A DNA stretch of 64,000 bases from NCBI GenBank assembly GCA_030063045.1, contig JAQSEB010000169.1, positions 388,997-452,996 of the forward strand, in the 5' to 3' direction. The position numbers were made by a program, and so were the translations under genes. Numbering within the stretch: position 1 is the stretch's first letter; every line of letters begins with the position of its first letter. The notes under the pieces are model-generated. The model ran no database searches and was not told the DNA's origin. It saw only the letters and a program-made list of their open reading frames with translations. This document shows, one piece after another, positions 1 to 9,258 of the stretch. The stretch is from Pratylenchus scribneri. Its lineage: Eukaryota > Nematoda > Chromadorea > Rhabditida > Pratylenchidae.

Positions 1-8
1 AACAAATC

Positions 9-990
9 ATGGCATTTAAAATTAGACCAAGGTTAAATAAAATCAGAATGGGTCAGAATAAAATAAGAGCAGGTGAAAAGAAAATCAAAAGATTGAGAAT
101 TAAAATCAGATTTATCAGAACAAATATCATTAAATTTTGATTTCTAATTTTATTCTGATTAAAAGTTAAAACCATAATTCTTGTAGTTCTAGTTATATTC
201 TTATATGAATTCTAGCTATTCTGACTATAATTTTTACTATTCTGATATTAAATCTGGCAGTTCTGATTGTATTTCCGACAATTGTGATATTAATTTTGCC
301 TATTCTGATTTTATTCGGACCCATTCTGATTTTATTTAAGCCTCTGATTTTATTCTGACCCATTCTGATTTTATTTTCACCTGTTCTGATTTTATTTTCA
401 CCTGTTCTGATTTTATTCTGACCCATTCTGATTTTATTTTCACCTGTTCTGATTTTATTCTTACCCATTCTGATTTTATTTAAGCCTATTCTGATCTTAT
501 TTTCACCTGTTCTGATTTTATTCTGACCCATTCTGATTTTATTTTCACCTGTTCTGATTTTATTCTTACCCATTCTGATTTTATTTAAGCCTATTCTGAT
601 CTTATTTTCACCTGTTCTGATTTTATTCTGACCCATTCTGATTTTATTTTCACCTGTTCTGATTTTATTCTGACCCATTCTGATTTTATTTTCACCTGTT
701 CTGATTTTATTCTGACCCATTCTGATTTTATTTTCACCTGTTCTGATTTTATTCTGACCCATTCTGATTTTATTTAAGCCTATTCTGATTTTATTTTCAC
801 CTGTTCTGATTTTATTCTGACCCATTCTGATTTTATTTTCACTTGTTCTGATTTTATTCTGACCCATTCTGATTTTATTTTCACCTGTTCTGATTTTATT
901 CTGACCCATTCTGATTTTATTTAAGCCTGTTCTGATTTTATTCTGACCCATTCTGATTTTATTTAAGCCTGTTCTGATTTTAAATGCCAT
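9..990. repeat. Foldback element filled with 21/42-bp tandem repeats
   Basis: The left end (ATGGCATTTAAAAT, from 9) and the right end (its reverse complement, finishing at 990) are inverted copies over about 65 bp. Between them, about 300-990 is a tandem array of a 21-bp unit built on ATTCTGATTTTATT, with two alternating variants giving a 42-bp period. Because 21 is a multiple of three, one minus-strand frame stays open for 265 codons (repeating NKIRTGENKIRMGQ). This is a by-product of the repeat and not a gene. Confidence 0.75.
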
Positions 991-1021
991 TTTCCAAATC
1001 GGCTAACCTTTTCCGAAACGG

Positions 1022-1684
1022 CTAATTTTCCAAATCGGTTACAACACATATAAGAAACATACCATCAGCAGAGTGCTTTCCTTGGTTGCGTTGAATAGTT
1101 TGCAATTCCTCGTATATGATATTCAAATATTGAATTGCAATTTTGCACATTTTGATCAATTTTTCAATGAAATAAAGTCGCTTTTTGGCCATTGATGCCT
1201 CATAAGTGCTCCCCTCAATTTTTTTGCTAAATCCCAAATCCATTCCACTCTCTTCTTTTTGCGGGAATTTTAATCTCTCGGCAGCTTCTAATAAGTCGGC
1301 CGGTTTCTCCTCTTTTCCCCCATTAATTTTCATTTCTTTTTTCAATATAAAAGTCGCGATTTTCGCTATATCTAAATTGTCTTCTTGCCATTTTTCAATA
1401 GCATTAAATGTCTTCATGTTCTTGTTCTTTTCCTTTAAAAATGTTTTCACTTTGTCCTCCATAGCCGGGATTGCGTTATGCATATTGAGAAGCATTGAAA
1501 GAGCGTGAAAAATATTGTCTCCTAATTTTGGTTGTGAATTAGTTTCATTGAAGTATTCAAGGAGTTCTTTTTGAAATTCGTTGTAAAATTTGTTGAATGT
1601 ATTGAGTACATTGGCATTTGCCATCAAATTTGTTGATGGCAAAAGTAGGAAAAAACAAAGAATGAACAAAGATTTGAACATCAT
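1022..1684 (-). CDS. Small secreted alpha-helical protein, unknown function
   Basis: An open frame of 220 codons. It starts with a clear signal peptide (MMFKSLFILCFFLLLPSTNL, cut probably after the MANA region). The mature part is rich in Lys, Glu, Asn and Leu, looks mainly helical and has few cysteines. I recognise no family. The last residues come from a TTTCCAAATCGG-type repeat also seen at 7.4 and 8.3 kb. A good donor (GGTATGT) lies around 1058-1064 on the minus strand, so the real exon may stop there and continue further left. The signal peptide and absence of any cytosolic motif suggest a secreted, possibly effector-like protein, but that is inference. Confidence 0.55.
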   Translation of the reverse strand: MMFKSLFILCFFLLLPSTNLMANANVLNTFNKFYNEFQKELLEYFNETNSQPKLGDNIFHALSMLLNMHNAIPAMEDKVKTFLKEKNKNMKTFNAIEKWQEDNLDIAKIATFILKKEMKINGGKEEKPADLLEAAERLKFPQKEESGMDLGFSKKIEGSTYEASMAKKRLYFIEKLIKMCKIAIQYLNIIYEELQTIQRNQGKHSADGMFLICVVTDLEN

Positions 1685-1727
1685 GTTTTCGGCTGAAATT
1701 TGAGGAATAATTAATATTTTGGATCAA

Positions 1728-2066
1728 ATTTATTAATTATATATTAGTCGATAATTCTGTGCATTAATTATTCCCGGAATTAGCTAGGGGTTTGGGCTAG
1801 CTAATTTCGGGAATCTCGACTTCTAGGCATCGTACAGATTCGAGAGTAAGCTCATTCGGCTCGGCATGGTCGATTTACTATGAAATTTCAATTACAGACC
1901 GTCTTGAGGGATAGGGCTAATAAGGCTATATCGGTCTGTAATTGAAATTTCATATAATAAATCGATCATGCCGCGTCGAGCGAGTCTACTCTCAAGCCTG
2001 AACTGAGATTCGTGAAATTAGCTAGCAAGCTAATCCTGTGATTTAATTCCGAGAATTAGCTGTAAC
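1728..2066. mobile_element. Palindromic MITE (copy 1 of family with GGTCGATTTA core)
   Basis: Two arms of about 145 bp are inverted copies around a short loop near 1915-1945. The left arm carries TCATTCGGCTCGGCATGGTC and AATTACAGACCG; the right arm carries their complements. The same arms recur at 47.5-48.8 kb. No coding capacity is visible. It lies upstream of the secreted-protein gene at 1022-1684. Confidence 0.65.
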
Positions 2067-2590
2067 ATATATACAATATAAAGAGAAATGTCAGGAGGTT
2101 TTTGGATATAATAAGGTTTGGGGCTGGCTGATGTGAATGTTGAGTGATGGGTGTTGGAAAAATGCATCAGTTTTCGATTCATGGTTTTCCAATTAAAAGG
2201 CGGCTATAGAAGTTATATTTGAGGGCGCCAAAACTCCAACAATGTAGCTTATTAGCTTAATTAGTCTGAATTCAGTTAGAAAGGCATAGGGTCCATTGAA
2301 AGAATTTAATTCTTCTCTCTTTTCAGAAAGGTTATTGAATCCACTTTTAAATGGTCCGATGCGCTCACTCCCGATCCCGAAACAAATGCTCTTTTTTGTT
2401 CACGGGTGATTTTTATGCCAAGGAAAAATTCCCTCATATTAAATGATAGGGGAGAATTGAATTCCCTTCTCTTTTGCGATGCCCGATTCCATGCGCGCGC
2501 GATGATCAAATTTAACCACTGAATAACATGGATTTGGCCTTGTCTTTTTATTTTGCCTGCCCTCTGCCCTTCCTTCGCTGTTTCGCTTGG

Positions 2591-2767
2591 CTACTCTGGG
2601 TATTTGCCTGTGCCATATTTTTCGTAGAATGATCCATGAAAAGCACCCGAGAATGAACCCATGATACCATGACTGATTGTGGCTTGATCATTCGTGCGGA
2701 CTGCGGAGGCAATGGCACTGGCACAAAGAAAAAGGCAAAACAAACAGAGAAAGAAGTGCCGCCGCAT
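2591..2767 (-). CDS. Possible 58-aa secreted peptide in the palindrome arm
   Basis: The reading starts at the MRRHFFLCLFCLFLC methionine. It gives a textbook signal peptide ending in ASAIASA, then a short Gly/Ser/His/Tyr-rich tail (GSFSGAFHGSFYEKYGTG) and a stop. The inverted copy in the right arm keeps the signal peptide but shifts frame afterwards. It could equally be the first exon of a decayed gene that was captured by the palindrome. No family is recognised. Confidence 0.3.
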   Translation of the reverse strand: MRRHFFLCLFCLFLCASAIASAVRTNDQATISHGIMGSFSGAFHGSFYEKYGTGKYPE

Positions 2768-3494
2768 CAATTGGTGAATCGATTTCGGGCATCTGATTTG
2801 CCCGCTTTTGGCCCAGTCATTGGGCAAAATTTCAAAAGAATTGAGAATAAAGCATATTGAATATGATTGAGTAAAGGCCCTCATGAGTCAAATTCGTAGA
2901 TTGCTGCTGAAAATTAATTAAAATTTTTCCCCTTCTTGTTGTTTTTTTTTATTATTAAATGCATTTATAAACATATAAAATTAATTTTAGAAAAAAAACT
3001 TCACAATTTTTTGAGGATAAAAGGGATAGAGCTGATAAAAGTACCATTTTAATAATGAAGAAAATTACATCTAAAATTGTCCATTTTTATTCATTTTGAA
3101 ATTTCCAGGAATGTGTTGCTGGCGCTATGAACCTTCTCATCATTTGAAGAAAATTTTATATATCAAATATTTAAAATATATATTTTAATAATAAAAATTT
3201 TTAAATAAAAAAAATTTTAATTAATTTTCAGCAACAATCTACGAATTTGACTCATGAGGGCCTTTTCTCAATCATATTCAAAATGCTTTATTCTCAATTC
3301 TCTTCAAATTTTGCTCAATGACTGGGCCAAAAGCGGGCAAATCAGATGCCCGAAATCGATTCACCAATTGATGCGGCGGCACTTCTTTCTCTGTTTGTTT
3401 TGCCTTTTTCTTTGTGCCAGTGCCATTGCCTCCGCAGTCCGCAAGAACAATCAAGCCACAAGCCAGTCATGGCATCATGGGTTCATTCTCGGAT

Positions 3495-3654
3495 GCTTTT
3501 CATGGATCATTCTACGAAAAATATAGCTTCGGGTGCTTTTCATGGATCATTCTACGAAAAATATAGCTTCGGGTGCTTTTCATGGATCATTCTACGAAAA
3601 ATATATCTTCGGGTGCTTTTCATGGATCATTCTACGAAAAATATGGCCCAGGCA
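3495..3654 (+). repeat. 40-bp tandem repeat, four copies
   Basis: Units starting GCTTTTCATGGATCATTC begin at 3495, 3535, 3575 and 3615. The opposite palindrome arm has a single copy. The 40-bp period cycles through all three frames, so the apparent HSTKN/SFYEKY/SWIILRK peptides in different frames are not a protein repeat. Confidence 0.8.
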
Positions 3655-4190
3655 AATACCCAGTGTAGCCAAGCGAAACAGCGAAGGAAGGGCAGAGGGC
3701 AGGCAAAATAAAAAGACAAGGCCAAATCCATGTTATGCTGTGGCCAAATATGATCACTCGCGCGCGCATGGAATCGGGCATCACAAAAGAGAAGGGAATC
3801 CAATCTCTGCTATTCCCTATCATTTTGCGCAACACTGTGATTTATTTTTGGGAAAATATGAGGGATTTTTTCCAAGGCATAAAAATCACCCGTGAACAAA
3901 AAAGCACTTATTTTGCTTATAGGAGTGAGTGTATGGGACCATTTAAAAATGGATTCTGGATTCAATATCCTCCTGAAAATCATAATTCTATTTTCCCCCT
4001 ATCACTTCCTAAAATCCTTAAAATTGAGAGAAGCATTAGTATATTTTTTCTATGCACTTACACCCTTCTTATTGAATTTAGGCTTTAAAACTAAGCTAAA
4101 CTAGGCTTAAAAACTTCAACAACGTAAAATTTTGGGGTTTTTGGCCCTCAAATATATAGCCTCCTCTTAATGGGAACCATGAAGCGAAAA

Positions 4191-4599
4191 GTAATATATC
4201 TTAGTATATGACCCAAATAAAAATCATCAAACATTAAATACGCAAAAATAATATTTTAGCACTGCTTGTTTTGGTTCAATTATTTCCACTAGACAAAATT
4301 AAAAACCAATGCTAAATTCATTATCAACATATATGATTTAATCATAGGAAGGAGACATTTTTGAGTCAAATTGTTAATAAAAATCAACCATCTTGAAGGC
4401 ACTAAAAATATGACCAAATCGCTTTCCATTTTAAATCATAAAAGTTCAAATAATAAGCCAAAAATAAAAAAAATTCATGGCCATAAATTGTGTAGGCAAA
4501 TTAATTTCTTTATTGCCAAAAGCTAAAAGCCAAATTAATATTTCATTTTCACTAAAATTAAAATATTGAAATAATTCACTAAAATAAATACAAATAAAT
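4191..4599. other. AT-rich intergenic stretch
   Basis: Upstream of the gene starting at 4600. I see no gene, hairpin or repeat that can be supported. Confidence 0.5.
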
Positions 4600-5508
4600 A
4601 TGCAATTTTCTTCCTCTTCCTCCACCATTTTTGGGGCATCAACAATTCTTTATATTCTGCTGTTGGCCATAACATTCATTCCGCAACATAATGAGGCCGC
4701 TTATTTCACCTATATTTGTCCTAGTTGTCAACAAGAAGTGAGATTATGGGCGACTGATGACAGCGCAAAAGTATAACAAAAAGTTTAAATATAAATAAAA
4801 AGTTGAAATTAAAATTATTAAAATATAAATCATATATCATATTTTTTATCCTTCTTTGGCCAAATATGGGGGCCATGCTTATGGCCATAATTTTAAAAAA
4901 AAAAAGAATTAACCAATTTGATAAAGCGTAAAATAAGATTGGATATTTGCCATTTACAATTAAAATTTTCACCTAATATTTTAGAAAGGGATGGTATTTA
5001 ATTTTGCGAATAAATTATTGAAAATTTTGAATAGAATATTGAAGTTTAACGGTTTGTCCTAGACCCCCAAACCTTATCCAATCGATAGATCTCGTCAAGA
5101 CGCGTCGTTTGGTTGTCGTGATTTGTTCAAAAATTAAGGGTTTAAATCACTTAACCCACCAAGGTGGTTTGGTTCAAAACTAATTAAACCACGACAAATT
5201 ATTTATCAATTGATGCGTCTTACGAGCTTTGTGAATTTTTATCAAACCACAAAACCGTTACAAACTTTTCGACATTTTCAATGCTCTATTCGCAATTTTC
5301 AATAATTTATTCGCAATTTTAAATATTTCCATTTTAGAAAGCAGCGCAAGATAAACACTTAGAAGAATGCAAAGAAAAAAAAGAGCAGCAGAAGAAGAAG
5401 GATGATGATGCTGGTGATCGTGATAAAGGTGGAGATGGAGATCCGAAAAGGCGTGCTCTATTTAGAAGAAGATACGGAGGAGAAGGCTCTTCCTGGACTT
5501 CCTATTAA
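4600..5508 (+). CDS. Two-exon secreted C2HC-finger-like protein with basic tail
   Basis: Exons 4600-4770 and 5338-5508 (57 codons each, last one stop) join in phase 0 to give 113 aa. Order: hydrophobic signal peptide (TILYILLLAITFIP); mature start around AAYFTY; a CPSC pair; a second half-site DKHLEEC, together C-x2-C...H-x3-C as in small C2HC zinc fingers; a Lys/Glu/Gln coiled region; an acidic-to-basic stretch; and a PKRRALFRRRY cluster resembling a nuclear-localisation signal. A secreted protein with a metal-finger pattern and a basic cluster fits a host-nucleus effector, but that is inference. Donor AAAA|GTATAA and acceptor ATTTTAG|AAAG are canonical. The intron contains a MITE inserted exactly at the acceptor (next entry). 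Confidence 0.6.
4978..5341. mobile_element. Palindromic MITE with 11-bp target duplication at a splice acceptor
   Basis: The element body is 4989-5330, with inverted ends GGATGGTATTTAATTTTGCG and, reversed, GGAAATATTTAAAATTGCG. It is flanked by identical 11-bp copies of ATTTTAGAAAG at 4978-4988 and 5331-5341. The interior has CCTAGACCCCCAAACC and the GACGCGTCG motif shared by other copies at 5.95, 14.3 and 34.2-34.7 kb. The duplicated target is the 3' splice site of the host gene's intron. Confidence 0.8.
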
Positions 5509-5794
5509 ATGATACGGATTTGGACAATGGATATACATATTGGCATTGGCTGAGATTGCGTAAACACTAAAAAAAGATGCATTTCCTTTGAATATTTTCA
5601 TTTTCCAATAATTTTTTAATTTATTTATATTCTCCTTTGTTTGGAGGTTTTTATTTTGTGATTTTTTCATAAAAAATCCAAAAGTTTTTCCCTCCTCATT
5701 TCTTTTCTTTTTTCTTTCATTAAATTTTCTATCAAAAGAATAAAAATTTTTAAAATGGTATAATTCTGTATATCTGCTACCAACAATACTGACA
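5509..5794. other. Short intergenic stretch
   Basis: Lies between the C2HC gene and the first recognisable exon of the next gene. No acceptor or start ATG with a signal peptide could be found here for the downstream gene. Confidence 0.4.
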
Positions 5795-7176
5795 ATGACA
5801 ACGATGATATGCGGAATGCTACTGTTGTTGCTATTCTCAATGCAACTGATGCTATTGATCCATCAACAAAAATGGAACCATTCAATCAAGCTATTGGATT
5901 CCATGGCAAATATTTGCTACCGTAAGTCATCTTTTTTATTAAATAAATGGATGGTATTTAATTTGACAAAAAAAAAACATTCAAAATTGCGAAAAGATTA
6001 TAACGGTTTGTCCTAGACCCCCAAACCTTATACCCAATCGATATATCCCGTCGAGACGCGTCGATTGGTATATATTTTGTCTTGGTTTGATCAAAAATTA
6101 AGGGTTTTAAACCTATTAAACCATCATATGGGTTTTGGTTCAAGGTTCAAAACCAATTAAACCATGACAAATTATATACCATTCGATGCGTCTTGACGAG
6201 CTCTATCCAATGGTATATGATTTGTGAATTTTGGACAAACAGTTATAAACTTTTCGCCATTTTTAATACTCTTTTCGCCATTTTAAATAAATTTGTTTCT
6301 AAAAATAGACCTAATTGAAAATAAATATAATAATAAAAGACTGGACGGAGATTTGGTGATTGAGATTCTGAAAACTAATTTGCGAAAAATATAATCATTT
6401 AACTCGGCATATATTCAATCAATAACCTAAAAATTTAGTTCCCGAATTTAAATTTATTAGATTTGAAAGAACAATTAAATCCTTAAAACCTTATTTTCAA
6501 CTTATTTCAAGATAAATTTAATAATTTTTTGATATTAATCCTGGCCAATGAAATTAATAAACAAATTAAAATTGCAGTGATTCCGAAATGGAGCCAGCCA
6601 CATCCGGCGGAACTTTGAATTGCACATTTTGCAAACATCTTCATGGGAAAACGAAAGTGGTAAATTACTAATTGAATTTTGATTTTGTTTAAATAAAATA
6701 GCCGATTTTGATTCATATAGCTAATGATAAAAACTAAATTAAATTCCCATTTTGACTCAACAAAATATTTTCAGGTCGAAATAAATAATTTCTTTAAATG
6801 TGCCAAAAATTATTGCAATTAACTTATTAAAAAGATTGACAAAAAAGAGGGAAAAAATGACCAGAGATTCCCACTTAACTTTCTTAGTTATTTATTTTTA
6901 AGAAATGTTATTAATAAAATTAATTTACCAAAAAAAAATAATTTTAAAAAAATTAAAAATTTCAATTTCCAGATCACAGACAATTTTACGACATTATTTG
7001 AGGCTTCTTTCAATTTGATGTGCAATCATTTGAATAATAAAGAGGATAAGCAATTTTTTTCCACCCTTGTGAATAGTATCGTCTTCTTTAATACAAAGAG
7101 GGGAATGGGAGATTATTATTTTACGGAGAATGTTGTCGAGTTCCATTGCAATTCTCTTTTCAAATGCAAAGAATGA
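5795..7176 (+). pseudogene. Saposin-B-like gene copy A, 5' part missing
   Basis: Recognisable exons: about 5795-5931, 6578-6659 and 6973-7176. They are collinear with copy B at 9.3-11.0 kb, with the same phases and shared blocks (PFNQAIG, LNCTFCK, MCNHL, CNSLFKCKE). The Cys pattern C-x2-C...C...C-x5-C is that of a saposin-B fold (lipid-binding or membrane-active), but the fourth cysteine of copy B is Phe here (KQFFS), so one disulphide is lost. A stop lies just before the first exon and there is no AG acceptor and no signal-peptide exon. It is either 5'-truncated or starts at an internal Met (5813) without a secretion signal. The first intron contains a MITE. Confidence 0.55.
5949..6290. mobile_element. 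Palindromic MITE, GAGACGC family, in intron of copy A
   Basis: Same left end as the 4989-5330 element (GGATGGTATTTAATTTG), then AACGGTTTGTCCTAGACCCC, and the GTCGAGACGCGTCG core with an inverted partner (GATGCGTCTTGACGAGCTC) near 6190-6215. The right end is less well preserved, so that boundary is approximate. Confidence 0.65.
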
Positions 7177-7389
7177 ATGATGCAATTTTACCCAAGTTTT
7201 TGAATTTTGACAATGGAAACCCTTAAATGATGATTAATTGAAAGTTTATTAATAAATTTTGATGTTAATTTTTTTCCTTTTTAAAATCAATTTTATTAAA
7301 TTTTTCCTATTTAAGTATTAGAAAATTGCTATTTAAATTTGTCTGAAATGGTGAATTTCTAAATTTCTGGACGGCTCTATATCAGGTGA

Positions 7390-8360
7390 GCCGGAATATT
7401 CGGTGGAGGCGCATTTTTCCGAAATGGCTCGATTTTCCGAAATGATTTTGATTGACAGGCGCGATTTTCCGAAAGGCGGATTTTCCGAAATGGCGCGTTT
7501 TTCCGAAATTTTGATTCGAGGGCGATTTCAATGATTGATGTCATCCATTCAGAATATATTTTCGGTCTGGAATTTGATTAATTTCTGAAATTTTTATATA
7601 AAGTTATCAATGGATGGATAAAATTCCATTATGGAATCAGCATGGAAATAATGGCCCTACAACGACCAATCATGCCGAAGGCTTCCACTCAGGACTCCAC
7701 ACTAAATTCAAACATCGGCATCCATCTTTGGAAGAATTTATGTTCGAAATACAGTCCATTGAAAATTCATATGGGCGCAGAATTAGAAAATTGCGTGATG
7801 GTGTCGTTTTTCCGAAGGATAGGCGTCCACAAGACATTTGGATCGACGACCAAATTTACAACGAAAAAGATTCATTGGACCGATTTTTGCGGCTTAATGG
7901 CGACAATGTTTATGAGGAAATCATTTTTAATCGCCTTGTCAATTTTGTATTGGGCATGTGCGATTTAATGGCAAATCACGATAAAAGTGGGATTGGAGAA
8001 GAGGAAAATAACGATATTTGAAATTAAAAGATATTTTGAATTTGTTTTCTGAAATTTATTCAGTTATGATACTATACTTTTTTGTTGATTTAAGATAATT
8101 TAATTTTGCATATATTTTTGAATTTAAAATTACTTATATTGCATTTTTTATATTTATTTTAATTCTGAAGGTAGAAATATATTTTATCGCTGAAAGCTGC
8201 CAATCAAAGAGGGATGATGATTGACACAATTTTCGGAAAATCTCCCCATTCCATTTCGGAAAATTGAGCCATTTCGGAGAATTGCGCCATTTCGGAAAAA
8301 CGCGCCATTTCGGAAAATCGAGCCATTTCGGAAAAACGCGTGCTAATCGGAATATTCGCC
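7390..8360. mobile_element. Remnant of a Mutator-like (MULE) element
   Basis: The inverted ends are built from several copies of a TTTTCCGAAATGGC motif: left about 7406-7515, right about 8232-8340 in reverse (CCATTTCGGAAAA). GGAATATTC flanks both sides. Between them lies a transposase C-terminal fragment. I could not find a clear 9-bp target duplication, so the exact ends are uncertain. Confidence 0.6.
7614..8021 (+). pseudogene. MULE transposase C-terminal fragment
   Basis: 135 codons with the typical MULE region after the catalytic core: PTTTNHAEGFHSGL (family pattern PRTNN..EG.H..L), KFKHRHPSLEEFM, then IQSIE. The N-terminal zinc-finger region and the DDE domain are missing, so it cannot catalyse transposition on its own. 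It sits between TTCCGAAA-type inverted ends. It could be a captured 3' exon, and the frame itself is intact. Confidence 0.6.
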
Positions 8361-9258
8361 TGCTTCCTCCAAGAATAGTTCTTTACCTTCTCAGATATTC
8401 GTCTACAAAAAGTCTAGTTTTTGTCCATTTAGCAGGGCTCTTAGCAAAATTTCATTTTTTTTTATTTTCACTATCATTCAATATTGGCACTCTTGGGAAG
8501 CCAGCAGAGAAATTTTAGCCCATTTCATCCCTTCATTTTCAACCGTTCGCGTTTGGCTTTCAATGAATTGTATTGACAAATATAATTTTGACTTATTCAT
8601 TCTTATTAGTTGATTTTGCTTGGAGGACATAATATTTTAATTTGAATGGTTTGGGAAAAATGATCGAGAATCAAAATGGTAAAATCTGATCCATTGAAAA
8701 TTTCATTCGAGCTTTAGAGGAAAGATTAATATGTTCACTCCACAATATTTATTCAATTTATACCGTAATCTATTTGAAGCACATGCTCTATAAGAAGCCC
8801 ATCCTTGACTTTGAGGCATCGTACCTCTTGGCAGGATGAACTTAAAATTTTTATTGCCTTTATTAGTGGCATTGGGCTCTATAAAAACTGCCATAGTTGG
8901 TGTTCAAAGATGTCAACAGACAACAAAGTTAGACTCCAAATTTTGCCCATTTTTGGGGCTTCGAAATCTATAAGCCCCTGGGCTTCAAGTAGAAATATGG
9001 TATATTTTTATTTTTTTGCAAAAAATTTGTTGACTGAGGATTGGAATTTGGAATGAGAAAAAAGGTTCATTCATCAAATAGACTGTGCCGGATTAACCTT
9101 CAGTCAAATATCGGCAAATGAAAATTACTTAAGTACTTCTTTTCTTTTTTAAATTAAATTGCCTTTTATGAAAAATATAAAATATTTTGCAAATCACAAT
9201 CTTTATCTGAATAATGATAAAAAAAATAATATTAATTAATTTTATAGTTAAAAAAAAA
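8361..9258. other. Intergenic stretch with no supported feature
   Basis: Some short open frames occur on both strands, but none has a signal peptide, domain or exon structure that I could support. It lies upstream of the saposin-like gene. Confidence 0.45.

Larger units (their letters stand above)
2165..4190. repeat. 2-kb inverted repeat (imperfect palindrome)
   Basis: The left arm, about 2165-2930, reappears inverted at about 3205-4190. Shared blocks include GACTCATGAGGGCC next to the centre, the CCCGAAATCGATTCACCAATT region and, at the outer ends, the TTGAGGGC/GCCCTCAA and GGTTTTCC-type blocks. The spacer 2931-3204 is AT-rich with no gene. The right arm is longer because it contains a 40-bp tandem expansion. 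The arms differ by scattered substitutions, so the duplication is not recent. Confidence 0.75.

Noticed and set aside
193..990. 265-codon open frame with repeating NKIRTGENKIRMGQ
   Set aside because: The unit is 21 bp inside a foldback element; the frame is open only because the period is a multiple of three. No start context, no signal or domain.
3346..4104. Overlapping open frames with HSTKN, SFYEKY and similar
   Set aside because: The 40-bp repeat shifts frame at every unit, and the arms of the palindrome give mirrored frames.
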